Of a DNA stretch of 64,000 bases, positions 25,801-39,030 are shown piece after piece (the first letter of the stretch is position 1; the number at the start of each line of letters is the position of its first letter). Both the position numbers and the translations under genes were made by a program. The DNA comes from Rachycentron canadum (Eukaryota; Chordata; Actinopteri; Carangiformes; Rachycentridae), in the NCBI GenBank assembly GCA_038496675.1, contig CM076659.1, positions 18,057,935-18,121,934 of the forward strand, read 5' to 3'. The notes under the pieces are model-generated. The model did not search any database and was not told the origin of the DNA. It saw only the letters and a list, made by a program, of their open reading frames with translations.

Positions 25801-28800
25801 GCTATATCCAACTTGGAAGGTTGCGATAGAAATCATACATAACAGGGAAATAAACACACACAGCAACATGGGACACCAAGAACCAGTGGATGTCAAAGCC
25901 ATCGGGACAAAAAAAAAACAGAAGAACACACAAATGCAACCAGCCACGTCGTTAAATGATCAAAGCCAGGATGAAAAAAGAAGTAGAAAAAAGCATGAGT
26001 GAAAGCTTGTCAGCTGGTGGTCAGTGAGTAGTACAGCTTCAAGAATGAAGACTCAGGAGGAGAAGAGACTTTTCTTTTTTAAATGGTGACAGCAAGAACA
26101 ATTGTGTACTGTGTCTTCTATTGACTGCTGGGAACCTCCAGGGGAAGAGAGGTAAACGGTTGAGTGCGAGGCGGACACAGAGGGCTCCTCTGTGGGCTTG
26201 GCGTCGGGGTGAGGACCCCTCTCCGCTCTGGAAGCTCTTTTTGAGCAGGGGGAGCAGGTTGTCGCCTTGGTTGCTCTTTTCTGGGCAAGGAGAAAGAGGG
26301 AGGGAGGGCACGCACCACTGGTCATGTACAGAGACCTGGCGTGGGCATCAAGTGATGCCACACACACACACACATACACACAGGGATGAACACACAATCA
26401 CTATCTAAAAGGGTTTGCCAACCTCCCAGATAGCCAGCCAGTCTGGCAGCCAGTGATGCAGTTCCAGACATTTGTCATGACAGGGTAATTCACAGTCAAG
26501 AGGTGCTTTAGGTCTCTATCTTGTCCAGGCACACATACTAAAGAGTTACAGAACACACACACACCTACATAGCTGTGTAATCACACACTCATAGGCATTC
26601 TTTCAAACACCAGAATAATGATTTAGACACGATGCAGCTGCAGCTTCACATTATTATACTCTCAATATTCTCTATAATGTAATAAAAGCACATACCTGAA
26701 CATATAATAGCATTTCTAAAGATCATCATATGTTTACATTTTGAAGATCTTCACCATGAGGTGTGCTGCTATATAAGAAATAATTAGGTGACAAAGATCC
26801 CAAACTTCACCAAACCAGTTGGCAAAGAAACTAGTCATAACTAAATGCATCTTTTTTATTAAGGTAAGCATGATTTTAAATTTCTGTTACTACTGGACTT
26901 CATATGGCTGATTTGAAGCTGTTGTAGCTGACGCCATCTTCATTATACTGTAGTGTGCTGGTTATTAGATAACTGAGGTGTAGAGATGGGAACAAAGAGG
27001 AGTCAAAGCAGTACAGTAGCAGCTCAATGTACCTGGGTCTTCTAACCAGCCATTATATTTTAAATGAGCAAACAAACAGGGTTTGTTCAAAACATATGGC
27101 ACACAACATTTCACCAATAACAACATTATTTTAGCATGATTATTTTAGAAGATTATTGTTATCTTGTATACTATAGTCCACAGTATCTTTACTGTAAAAT
27201 AAAGATTGCCTCTGCCGGTCTCTATTCTGCTATGTGCCACCAGGATCAGTTTCAGAGGCAGGATTGGTGGTAGGAAGGGCAAGGGAACAAATATCAACAT
27301 CTTTGTGGCAGGAAGCAATAGGGTTTCTGGGAAATGTGGTTCAGTCTGAAAAGCACTACACAGGCCTCCAATGGCATCAATTATTTGTGCACTTGAATTA
27401 TGCCACAATGTATTGCAATTAATTCAACAACAATATAAACATAGTTAAAATATTACACAAAGAAAATTAAAAAATCCCTTTCAGTACTCCTTATTGCTCA
27501 AAATTTGGTTGAGAGAATGAGAGAGAGAGAGAAAGGGAAGGGGAGCAAGAGAGCGAGGGAGAGGGGGGGGCTTATCGGCTGGCTCCAGACGGAGTGCGCG
27601 GATCAATGGGCGTGCGAGGCCCACAGTGATCAATGCATTTGATAAAGAATTAAAGAAGAGCCACTGTACATGGCTATCAAAGAACCAGGACACGGCCTAA
27701 TTATGATTTGACGGGTGCGTGCCCATGATAGGGGTCTCTGTGTGTGTAACATGTACGTAAATATAAATCTGTGAGATGTCAACGTGGAAGTGGTATGGAA
27801 GTGTGGGTTGTATACCTGTGTGTTAGTGTGTGCATGTCAGTGTGTGTTTCTGTGCAAATGGAATGGTCTGGGAATGGTGTGTGTGTTTGTGTGTGTGCCT
27901 GTATTTGAATAGTGATTTATTTTTTGGGTAGAGATGTCACTATGGTTGTCAAGGAAGTTTTAGTTATATAACTATTACACATATGTGTTTTTTTTGTAGT
28001 CAATAATGATTGGTTGCTTTTCCTTAAGTTATTTTGTGGTTTATGGTATTTTATTATGATATTTTTTTTTATTTCATTGTTGTTTGAGTGTTGTGTTTTG
28101 TATTTATTTACTGTTTAGTTTTGCATATGTAAATAAAGGCCATCAAAAGATGTGCAAACTAGCTAAAACTAGATAAATGTGCTATTTTTTTGCATTTGTC
28201 CATGTAAAAATCAATGACATTATTTAGAGACATGGCTGCATGTAAAAAGTAGAACAGTTAAATTATTTCGTAATTTATAGAAAGAAATGTATGTATTCGT
28301 GAATAAAAAATTTATTAGTGTGATGCATGTTTGTAAGATTCAAAGAACAAAGGTGTGTGTGCGTAAAATCAAACTGATTCTTATATCAAATAAATGTGTA
28401 TTTGACTTGTGCCTTAACTTGACTTAAGCGCTATTTAACTGTGGTTTCACAGTTGCCTTAATAGTTTGTTCTTAGTGTGTGCGAAGAATAATGACCCAGT
28501 ACTCTGAGATACTTCACTCACAAAGTCAGAAATGAATGTTTAAAAAAAGACATACTGAATTGGAGATTGGTACCAATACTGGACATCAGTTGAAAAGCAA
28601 ACTTGTCAGTGTTCTCTGGCAGACAAGTGAAAGCTGCACCTAACAAAAGGCACTTGAACAGTAGGACAGGTTGAACAGGTAGAGTGGAGACTTCTCAACA
28701 CACATACATACACACAATACACACACAGACACACAAATGTCAGAGGAGCTTGTCACTGACAGGTGAGTAAGATGGGAAGGTATTGCCCTTTAAATAGACA

Positions 28801-30090
28801 GGATAATTACTGGGGGAGAGAGAGAGAGAGAAAAAAGAGGCAGAAAGAAAGACAGAGAACATGAGCTGAACTTTGAGGTGGTGGGCGACAGAAAAACACA
28901 GGTGACCTGTCACTGTACAGGATCCTTTGTAAGCTAAAAGAGTGTCTGTAAACAGCTATACTCAAACAAGCGTTCAGAAACTTTACTCATCAGTGCTGAC
29001 TAGAAGTAGTCATGATCAATGGCCTGAATTGGCTGACTGAAGCGTATTGCACATGTATCAGTATCAATGTGTATGTCTCCATTCGAGACCCTGAGATCCA
29101 GAGATTTACATACAGACTTTAACACATGCAGCACAAAAGTGGGCAGTGTCCAGTGAGATGTGTCCTTACCTACTGGAAATAGTCTAGTTTAGGTTAACAG
29201 GGTGGTGCCTGGGAAGCGCATACAGGAGAAATGATAGAAACGTCATCACCATGCCTACTTAAGAGCCGTGCATTCTCCGGATACTGACAACTCTATTTGC
29301 ACATTAGCTCAACTGGAAAAGACATGGACTTTATACTGGAACTCCTAAAGGCCCGTTTAATGAACAGTTGAACTGGTTTGGTCATTTAAGTTCAGACAGA
29401 GTTCCTCTGGGTAATGTTCAGGGTTGCAGTCCATGCAAGAAAGCAGACTTAGTTTGTCTTATGATTCTTATGTCTCTCAAAATAACTATCTGCTTCAAAT
29501 ATCCAGTTTCAAACAGGTTATAATGTTGTCTGGTCATGATTGTTACAGCAAGAGCAGCGCTCATTCAGGACCTTGTTATTGCTAATATTTTTATTAGGGC
29601 CTATGACAGAAATCTATTTATAATGATACTGATGACTAAGACTAGGTGACTAATGACTAAGTCCATTTCCTCAATGGTTTAAAATAGAAAATAATAAAAT
29701 AATGAGAAAGAAAGATAAACTACACTTACACTTTACATCAACATGGATGCTACGTTGCCACTGCGTTCTCATATCATTAAGAAATTACATCTGAAATAAG
29801 CAAAACCTCAAGTTTCACAGGAGTGAAAGTATCACAGGGACATAAAGATATTGACTTCCTGTGTGAAGTATCTCATACTATTGGGTCAAAAAGGCTCAGC
29901 AGTAAAATTCATGACATGTGAAGTCACATATGCAACAAAAGCAGGACAGCGAAATATCATTGGACATTAGATGTACGTGAACACATCTAAATAATAAACG
30001 TGTCTTCCACTCACAAGCAGACATGGAGAAGAAAACTAATTCTTTGAACACAAGTAGAGGGATTACTATATTTTCATGTGAAATAAACAT

Positions 30091-30136
<46 letters not shown>

Positions 30137-30262
30137 AGGACTACAGGGTGGACGTGAAAAACATCTGAAACCTTCACTTGGTCAAACGAGAACACAAGGC
30201 ATGTGATAACTTGACGAAGACAGTGGAGAAAGAAAGAGAGGTACATGTGTTCAGACGAGGTA

Positions 30263-30293
<31 letters not shown>

Positions 30294-32486
30294 ATTACAG
30301 CTTTCCTCTGTGATGGCTTGATCAGCTCTTGTGATGCAATTGAGAGAGCTGTCTTTCTCTTGCTCGTGACACACACAGACACACGCACACACACTCAATT
30401 TAGAGACTGCCTTTGATCTCCACTCCAGCCAATTCAGCCACGACACATACCCACACACTCCAAGAAAAGCGCGCACACACACCAAAGAAACTCCCCACCA
30501 AACTATTTAGTTTCATTAGGGGCACATTCTTCAAAAAGAAAAGAGAGAGCAAGAGAAGGGGGGGGGGTCGTCGCTGGAGGAAGAGGAAGAAGAAAAAGAA
30601 AAGGGAGAGCTGGAAGAAGAAAGGGACAGCAACCACATTAAAATGAGACCTGGAGAAAGACTATTACTGCTGGGAGAAAGTTGAAAAGGAGAGGACGGGA
30701 GGAGGAGCGGAGTAAAGGACAAAGTGTGGACAAAGAGGAGAGAGCACAAGTCCATATTTGCATTTTCAAAATAGGCATTTTTTCTCTATTTGCTGCAAAG
30801 ACAGCCCTTTACTGGTAGGCTTCTCAATGGCTGAATGAGTAAAACTCACTCTCAGTGCCCTGATATTTGCTGTGGAAGATTTCTAAGGAAATAATGTGAT
30901 CATTTGAATAATGAAACTTAAATTTGCTTATAATGACATCATGCCTCTCTTAACAAGTATACCCAACTCCCAACACTGGTATATAACCCCGTTTCTATAT
31001 TGTGATTAGCTGGTTAGCACCTTTCAAAAGTTCAGAGTTTGCCTTTCCACTTATCAAGTGTTTGGCAATGAGGGCCAACATCTAGGTAACAAGTAGTTCA
31101 TTGTAATGTGCCCCTGACAAGCAAGCATAGTTTTTTTTAATCACTTGATGAAATGCAGTGTGATCAGAAATAATCAGATTTTTTTTTTTTTTTACTGTTA
31201 GGAATGTCAAGGTTCAGCCAGAGGGCTTTGTTTTGGCCACTAGTGACACAAATGAAGGAATGAATGGAAGAGAGGGAGCACGAGGAGAAAATGAGGACAT
31301 GAAAGCAGTCAAGTCAGGATCAGAGGACAGACAGCAGATGGGAGTAGATGACAACACCCACAGGTCACAACAGCAGAGACACTGAAGACCCCTCCACTCC
31401 TGAGAGGAGGAGAGGGGGCGATGCAGGAGAAGCGGGAGGAGGAGGCAGTGGTCTGGGTGCTGGTCGGCAAAAATCAAACAGGACCCAATTATAGGAATCA
31501 CAACGAGTCAGTGAGCAGGGGAACTCTCTTACCTGGAAAACACCAAGGCATGTGCGTGCACTCTCCAGTGCGTACCACATACACGCATGTGCACGCGCGC
31601 ACACAGACACACACTTGTTCAAAAGAATGCAAAAGTGCATAGGTGTAAAATACTTCCACACACCTACTTCTGCTGTGCAGTTTTTGCAATGAAATACACA
31701 CAGATGCTCATAGGAGCACATGCTTGTGTGTCCACATACACACAAAAAGATACTTCTCCCAAACCTAGTGTGGATCCTGATAATTAGCCTGGCCAGGCCG
31801 GTGTGAAATTACTGTTCTCATCTGCTAATGGATGAAAAGACCTGAAGCGAATAGACACAGAAGCACACAGACACACACTCGATTCTCCATTAAAATAAAA
31901 CCAGTGGGAAAGACTAAAAGAGGAAGACTAAAACAAAAATTGGGATGTCTGCAATAAGGATAAAATAAAGTCCTAGTCCTAGATATTTCAGGAAAGCTCA
32001 TTAATTACCCATCTGGCTGTGGTGTGGGTAGGGGGTAGTGACATTACAACATTACAAGACATCAGCACAGTGACTACTGATATGTTTTGAAGGCCACCTA
32101 TGAGTAGGAGGAGGAGGGAGTGGTGGGCTCAAAACAATTAGTAGTACTCCTCATCCTTTAGACACCACAGAGAGTAGGACAGACAATGGAGAAGAGGAAC
32201 AAGAAGATGACATGCAGCAGAGAAATAGAAAGAACAGAGAGAGAAGACAAGAAACCAGAAAACAAAAATCAAAGTGGTGGGAAAAGAGAGAAAACTGGTT
32301 TAAAATAAAAAAAAAGACAGATGGACATAAAAAGGCAGACAGAGTGAGAGAAAGAAAGTGACTGAGAAGACAGGGGTAGAGAGAAAGAGAGAAAAGTGAA
32401 CCTGTGACCTTAGATGAAAGAACCAGTCACTGTGGGCTACAATTAGGGATGGCAGGAGGGAGAGCATAGGTCAAGAGAACAGGGCT

Positions 32487-32517
<31 letters not shown>

Positions 32518-33723
32518 CAAGTAGCCAACACATTGTTCAGTATCCAGCTACATTCATGTCAATGGCAGTCAATGTAGCTGTGAATCTGTAGCTGTGTGAT
32601 AATTCTAATGCAGTTATATGTCAGTTTGTATATGTTTTTTCATTTTTTGCATTTAGTGTTATATACAATGACTTAACAGAAAGGTTTCCTCATTTTCAAT
32701 ATTTAAAAAAAAAAAAAAAATCTAAAACTGAAGCCACTGATGTGACGTTATTCCTGTAAAGAGAGAAAAGTACAAGACAGTAAAAAAACAGGTCTCAGTA
32801 TTTGATGCATCTCACTTTAATCTAATGTTTCAAAAGCTTCAGCTATGTATGGGCGAGTATGTGCTCAGGTAAAAGGTGTGAAGGAGCTTTAAGATGATTT
32901 AGTTACAAAGAATTTCCATGACTTGGCATGATTTTGACTAAACTAGAGATGTAATTGATTATCTAATTTGTGGCTTGAGATGATTTCTAAATTTAAAAAA
33001 AAAAACAAAAAGTAAAAAAAAAAAAAAAAACGTAAAACGTAAACATTAAGTACACACTCCATTGACCAGAGTGAGTTAGTTAGTTATTTATTTATTATAA
33101 TAAATAACTAATTAATAAATAATTATTCTTATTTATAATAACATCTTTAGAAGGTCCAGACTTTGTTGAGTTGATCCTTCTCTGACTAACTGCTGTTTAG
33201 GATAGTTTTATATTTAATGTGAAGTTTAGATTTATAATGGGCAGAAAAGGTTTCTCACCAAGAAATGACTTAAAATAACCTTAATTAGAAAAGAAGTTTT
33301 AATTAGTTAGCAACTGTTAGTTGTTACAACTAACAATTATTATTTAATTATTGATTATCGATTATGAACCTTTCAATATTTGACTGATTGATTCATCATT
33401 TCAGCACTACAGAAAATTCTACTGAAAGATAGAAAATTTGACTTTTGTTAGTTAATAGATACATAAATATCAGACCAGCTGATTTGTTCTGTGCTTTAAT
33501 GGTACATCACTACAACAGCAAATGGAGTCCCCTCCTCTTCAGCCCAAATTATTCTGTTGCCCCCACATTAGCCACTTCCCGGGAAGAATGAAGCCTGCTT
33601 TAATTGAATTAAATTATACCTTATGCATGCTAAACCGCAAAGCACCTACTTAGATGGATGGAGAGTTAAATGGGAAATGCTTGGGCCTCTCCAGCTGATA
33701 ACATGGACACACACAGACACAGA

Positions 33724-33799
<76 letters not shown>

Positions 33800-36700
33800 A
33801 ATCAAAACAAGACATCAAGTAATCTAATCTGAATCACTAACAATTATCAGCACATTGGCCTCAAGGCCAGTCGTATTCCTTTGATCAATGTTTTCTATTA
33901 AAAAAAGTGTAAACAATTCAATATCTCTCTCTTGCCCCTCCTTTTTTCCCTCCTTCCCTTATGCATGGGAGCAGTGTGTGCATGTGTGTGTGTGTGAGAG
34001 GGTTATTAACCAATTGTCCTTGGAAATGAGTAAGAAAATCAGTAGGAGAGGGAGAGAGAAAAAGTAAAGGACTGGCTACTTTAAGGAGCTAATCTAAGTG
34101 AAGTCAGCCATCTTGCAAGGGGCGGAAGAGGACCTTTTTTGTCGTTAAGGAAATATATCGGCGCAGCTACAGCTTTGAAGAACTCTTTTAATTTGCTTTC
34201 TGCTTCTGAAGACTTTTAACGGCACCAGTCCTTGGAAGGTCCTCATTTATTTCCTCAGATTATGCTGAAATGGTTATTCCTGTGGCCTGCACGCAGACAT
34301 GAACACACATTTGCATGCTTACACACGACAGACGCTGACAACACACTTAAGATACATAAGCAGGCGCACACACACACACACACACACCCACGCATGCACA
34401 CTTTAAAAAACATCTAATTCAAGGGCATATTTCTTTTTAAGGATTCAGGAAGCAAATGCAGCGGCATGCGGCTGCTGCCTTTCAGATATTTCATTACCAA
34501 AAGGTATTTATTTCATTTTACTCTCAAATCCCTTGTCGTCACAATCCTCACAAGGCCATTTTTTTTTCGTAACCTCCTTTCCTTTCTCTGAAACATTTGG
34601 AAACGTCACTGAGGATTTGACCACGGCACTTTCCCAGTGCAACTCCTAGTTCATCAGCGTGCCCCCTCCCACTTTCAGTATATTATGTTCAGTGGAGCGT
34701 GCTCAGTTCAGAGCTGGCAATTTCACTTGCCTCTTCTCTAGTCTAGTTTGCTCCGGTACAGCGATCCCCCCCTTTACCATGAATGTACTTTTGCTGACAG
34801 GTGTTTGTGTACAACATTTACTTAGCATTCAGGAAAAGTGGGGGTGCAGCAAATTTGGTTAGGATGTCATAAAAATTGTGTTAAAACGGAGTTAAAAATG
34901 ACCAGAGAGAGAAGAAAATGTTTAGGTGTAGAAAAGGGAGAGGAGGAGTCCATTCACATTGGTTCAGGTTGTGACGTTCAGCAGTCCATTAAGAGAGTCT
35001 CAGCAGAAGTTAATAAGGAAAAGTCTTGCTCCATCTCAAAGCTTCCTCATAAAGGATTTACCAAAGTGGACTGCCAGAGGATGAGACAGTTTGCACAGGA
35101 TTTTCCAGCATGTTGCAAGTGTAGTGAGCAGCAAATACAGAACTGTGGAAGTGACATGAGGGTGTTGAAAAGGCTGGTGGTCACTCTAGTAGCTGTTCCT
35201 GCACACTGAGTTGGTGCTGTACAGTACTTCAGTGCATGAAGAAAAGAGGCAGGGACACACAGCTGAAGCTCAGGACAGCCTTTACATATTATATGAAGAA
35301 GAGGTCAGACAGACGTGCCCCCTCCTCAGAAAGCTGAAGACTGACAGGTGGGCTTGTGTCACATCTTAAAATGACCACAGAATTGACCCGACTCTTTGTA
35401 TTGTTTTAGAAAGGCCCTATCATTCCTTAGACTGACGAAAGCCCCATACACACATAAACACACCACTTTAACTCACATCTGCAACGTTTGTAGCCCTGGT
35501 TGGTGCAGTCATGGATGAGATGTTCTTGTTGCCTGCCTTCATTGCAGCGTCTCTGCGGGCCTGTTCCAGGAGGAGCCTGGCTCTCTCCTTCAGCTCCTCT
35601 TGACGGGAGAGCACCTTCTGTGAGCAAATAAACAGTGACTGTTATCAGATAAAACAAAAGACAACACAGCGACAAGAACCAGGACTAGATAGAGTTCTGT
35701 TCCACTCAAACTGTCACAAATAATCACAGAACAAAGTGCACTTCATGTACATGTTTATGTTCACATATCCATACATCATGTAAGCCAACAAGTTGGATAT
35801 TACAGATGTCACTTAAATCTTGGCGTGAAACAGCTGTCTTTAACCATATATATATATATATATCACATATGCCCTCTTTTATTATCTTCTAAATTTTACT
35901 CACCTTTTCAGCTGGGGGACTTGATACAGGGGCAGGTGTTGGCTCCTTTGAAAGAGAAAACACAATATTTACTGGAGGTCTGCAGCCAAACAGCAAAAAT
36001 ACCTCACACATGCTCTAAATTAAGTATCTTATAAATACAATAATATTGGTTGTATTCTTCACAATGACCTTAACCTATGTTATTTAGTCCATTTGACATG
36101 GCACATGAACTGACATACAGTTCCTCCCTAAAGCAGAATAGTCTTAGTAGTGGTAGTAGTTAATAGTGGTGGAACAGGAGTTAGACAAGCGGGCACAAAA
36201 GTAGGGTTGATTCCCCATGATGTACAAGACCTGCACTGGCATACAAGCTAGGCTCACAGCACTGGTCGGGGCCCAGAGGTGTGGAGAACAAGACGGCTTT
36301 GAAAGCAAAAAAACAAACCTAGCTTGGAATTTTATCTGCACAGTTGACCTGGCTGTTTTATGAAGGGGTGAAAGCAGAGCATCCGATTCAGTTTAGACAG
36401 AAGAATATTACAGCCACGCTGTTAATAACACTGAAACATGTTTATCCTTTCAGCAAGTCAAATCTGGCCTGGGTGTAGCCAAGGATGCATCCCGCTAACT
36501 AGATAACAGCAGATCAAAATGGGGTGTCATAGCTGTCATAACCCTCCTGCTGGCCCCCGCCTGCCCCGTGACCTTTCGACTTGTAAACAGGAAACGGTAA
36601 TCTGGGGTTAACCAATGCAGTGAGCAATGTATTCAATGTGTGTTTGTGTGTGACTGTGTGTATCGCACACGCACACAGGTCCATGCTGGTGTGTTTGAAA

Positions 36701-38940
36701 GACGAGATGAGGTGTGCTCTGCGCAAAGCGTCGCCACGCCTGAGCAGTCACGGCGCCAACTGCCATCAACTGAAGGGATGAGAAATATAATGAAAAATAT
36801 AATGAAATGTCAAAGCAGGGGGTTCTCCTTGGTGCTTTCTATAGTCGCCACAGGTTCACGGCCCGGCCTTGATGTGTCTGGGTCTCGGCAACGAGACAGG
36901 TGACGACAACATCTAATGCAGAACGGGAGAATTTCAGTACGGTCATCTCTGCAATGGCATCAACGAGGTTGGGATTTGAAGCTTAGCGAGTGCCAGGAGG
37001 GAATGAATGTTCACTGCATCCTCTGTCTTATGACTGATGTAGCTGTGAAAGTTTCAATCAAAGCCAGGGTGCAAGGATAAAAACCTGAACAATCCATTTA
37101 GGGGCCAGGCAGGTACCTGCAGGTAAACGCTGTCAGAATCTTAATACCTGACTTAAGTAGCAACATGAGAATTAGTCTGAATAATACAGACTGTTCCAGA
37201 GGTTGTTTAAGGTACAGGATTTATAATTAGATGTGAGATAGTTTAAATAATCTCTTACAAACCCTTAAAGGACTTGTTTATGAATATTCAAAACACTCTT
37301 CTGTTTCTACATCTCTGCAGTTAGCATGTATGTGCACTTTGACAGAAAACTTCTCTATTTCAGGCATATCAATAAAAAGATCTGTTTAAAATAGATCCAT
37401 TGTAGTCCTGTGTCCTATATAGCTCTCTGGAACTGGAATGTTTCTCATGTATTTTACCTGGATGCCAGGATGTTTCTGGGTGTTTACCTGTTTGGGAGGT
37501 GAGTCTGTGTGGTTGACTGGAGAGGAGATGGTGTCTGAGACAGGCTCTGAGTCCGAATGACGCAGACTGGCTCTTTTCTTCTTGATGAGGTCAGCGTCCC
37601 TGTTATAGGAAAAGCCTAGTTTCTGGTGAGGTGGCGAGGATGAGGCCCCTCTTCTGGTGGGTGACCCTGGTTCTGTACTTCCCTCCTTTCTATCCTCTGC
37701 CACCTCCTCCTTCTGCTGTCTTTCCCTCTCCATTTCTCTCTCAACTCTCTGTGGTAACTCACTAAGGTCTAATGTGTTGGCTTTGAGCAGATTCCCCCTG
37801 TCCTCAGAGGGTGGTGGTGTCACATGGGTCGAGTCTGTTGTTGAGGTGGCTAATACTGTGCGTGCTGATGGGATAGGAGGTGAGGATTGCAAAGGGCCTG
37901 TTGTTGGCAAGCAGGCTGAAACTGCTCCTACTTCATCCTTCCAACCTGGCTCTTCCACCTCTTCCTCAGTGGCTTTGGTGCCGTTAGACTCGACATTAAC
38001 ACCACCAGCAGATGCAGCAGGCTGAGAGGTAGCCTGGCGGTGCTGCACATCATTGAGTTCAGCGTAGAACTTGTCTTGGCCTATAGAGGCATTTGTATCG
38101 GTTTCAAAGTCACCCACTTTGTATGTGCTACGATTGCTGTTGGCCTCTATCTGCACCACGTTGAGCTCCTCACCAGAGAAGTGGGCCCGGATTTGGTACA
38201 GGTAGGTCATTACTGTTAGCTTGTCAGGAATAGCTAACAGCACCATATCAGATGGTTCCAGGAGACGGGAGATACCCAGGCTTGCAAAGCCATCATACGC
38301 CTGCAAAAAAAAAACAAAAACAAAACAAAACTTTTTAAAAACACAGAAAATGCAATTATGCATTCAGATAAAGTGTTAGTGTTTGAAAAGAAATGATAAA
38401 TACTGAAGACATTAATATGCTGCATCACAACATAGGCTGAGAAGGGTGGGGGTGGATCGTGGGGAAATCTGGTCTTTTTGGTGCATGTTGCATTGCATAC
38501 ATGAACCACATGTGAATGTGTTCATGTGTGCTTGTGCGTGAGAGCCACCTTTGACATGACTGCTGACAGGTCATGTCAGGGATGGTTGTCCCTGATAAGA
38601 GACGCAGATACCCCAAGACAGAGCGCTTAATCCCAAAGTGTGTGTGTGTGTGTGTGTGAGTCCCTGTGTGTGTGTGTCCCCTTATCGCTCCCCTACATCA
38701 ACCTGCCCACGCTCTCCGTCACGCGTGTAATTGGTCTGATTAGAGTCTGATGAGAAAATACAGGTTTGATTATCAAGCGACACAAGAAACCCAATCCCCC
38801 ATCACCAGATAGACTGAGAAAGAGAGACAGAGAGAGAGAAGGGATGAAAACCATTATCGCAGCCAATGACAGGTAAATAAATAGATTAACAGCATGCATA
38901 CACACACACGCGCACACGCACGCGCGCGCGCACACACACG

Positions 38941-39030
<90 letters not shown>

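Larger units (their letters stand above)
22487..35476 (-). other. EHBP1 intron, 13.0 kb
   Basis: The second longest intron in the window. It holds a candidate cassette exon (26110-26280), a Z-DNA-prone (CA)n/(CG)n tract (22702-22803), a hAT-like remnant (24225-24420), several microsatellites, A runs (32705-32720, 33014-33030) and CNE-like blocks near 23625-23825, 27575-27735, 31765-31850, 33520-33700 and 34080-34290. 28000-30000 is AT-rich with nothing recognised. Confidence 0.83.
35946..37487 (-). other. EHBP1 intron, 1.5 kb
   Basis: Mostly unique sequence, with two CNE-like blocks (36360-36640 and 36740-37135). If the distal donor of exon 5 is used the intron starts at 37457 instead. Confidence 0.85.

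Noticed and set aside
25608..25829. 73-codon plus-strand open frame in unique sequence
   Set aside because: No domain, no splice context and no neighbouring exons. Treated as chance.
31365..31560. Possible minus-strand exon after GTGTTTTCCAG near 31538
   Set aside because: The frame needs GTAAGAG right after the acceptor and ends in a stop without a matching donor. The Pro-rich sequence comes from a purine-rich repeat on the other strand.
33082..33109. 11-bp-arm inverted repeat AGTTATTTATT / AATAAATAACT
   Set aside because: Low-complexity AT sequence; such foldbacks are common and uninformative.
34838..35209. 123-codon plus-strand open frame with several Cys and Lys residues
   Set aside because: No recognisable domain, no splice context and not low complexity. 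At this length, chance cannot be excluded. Worth a BLASTP for retroposon remnants, but I cannot support it as a gene.
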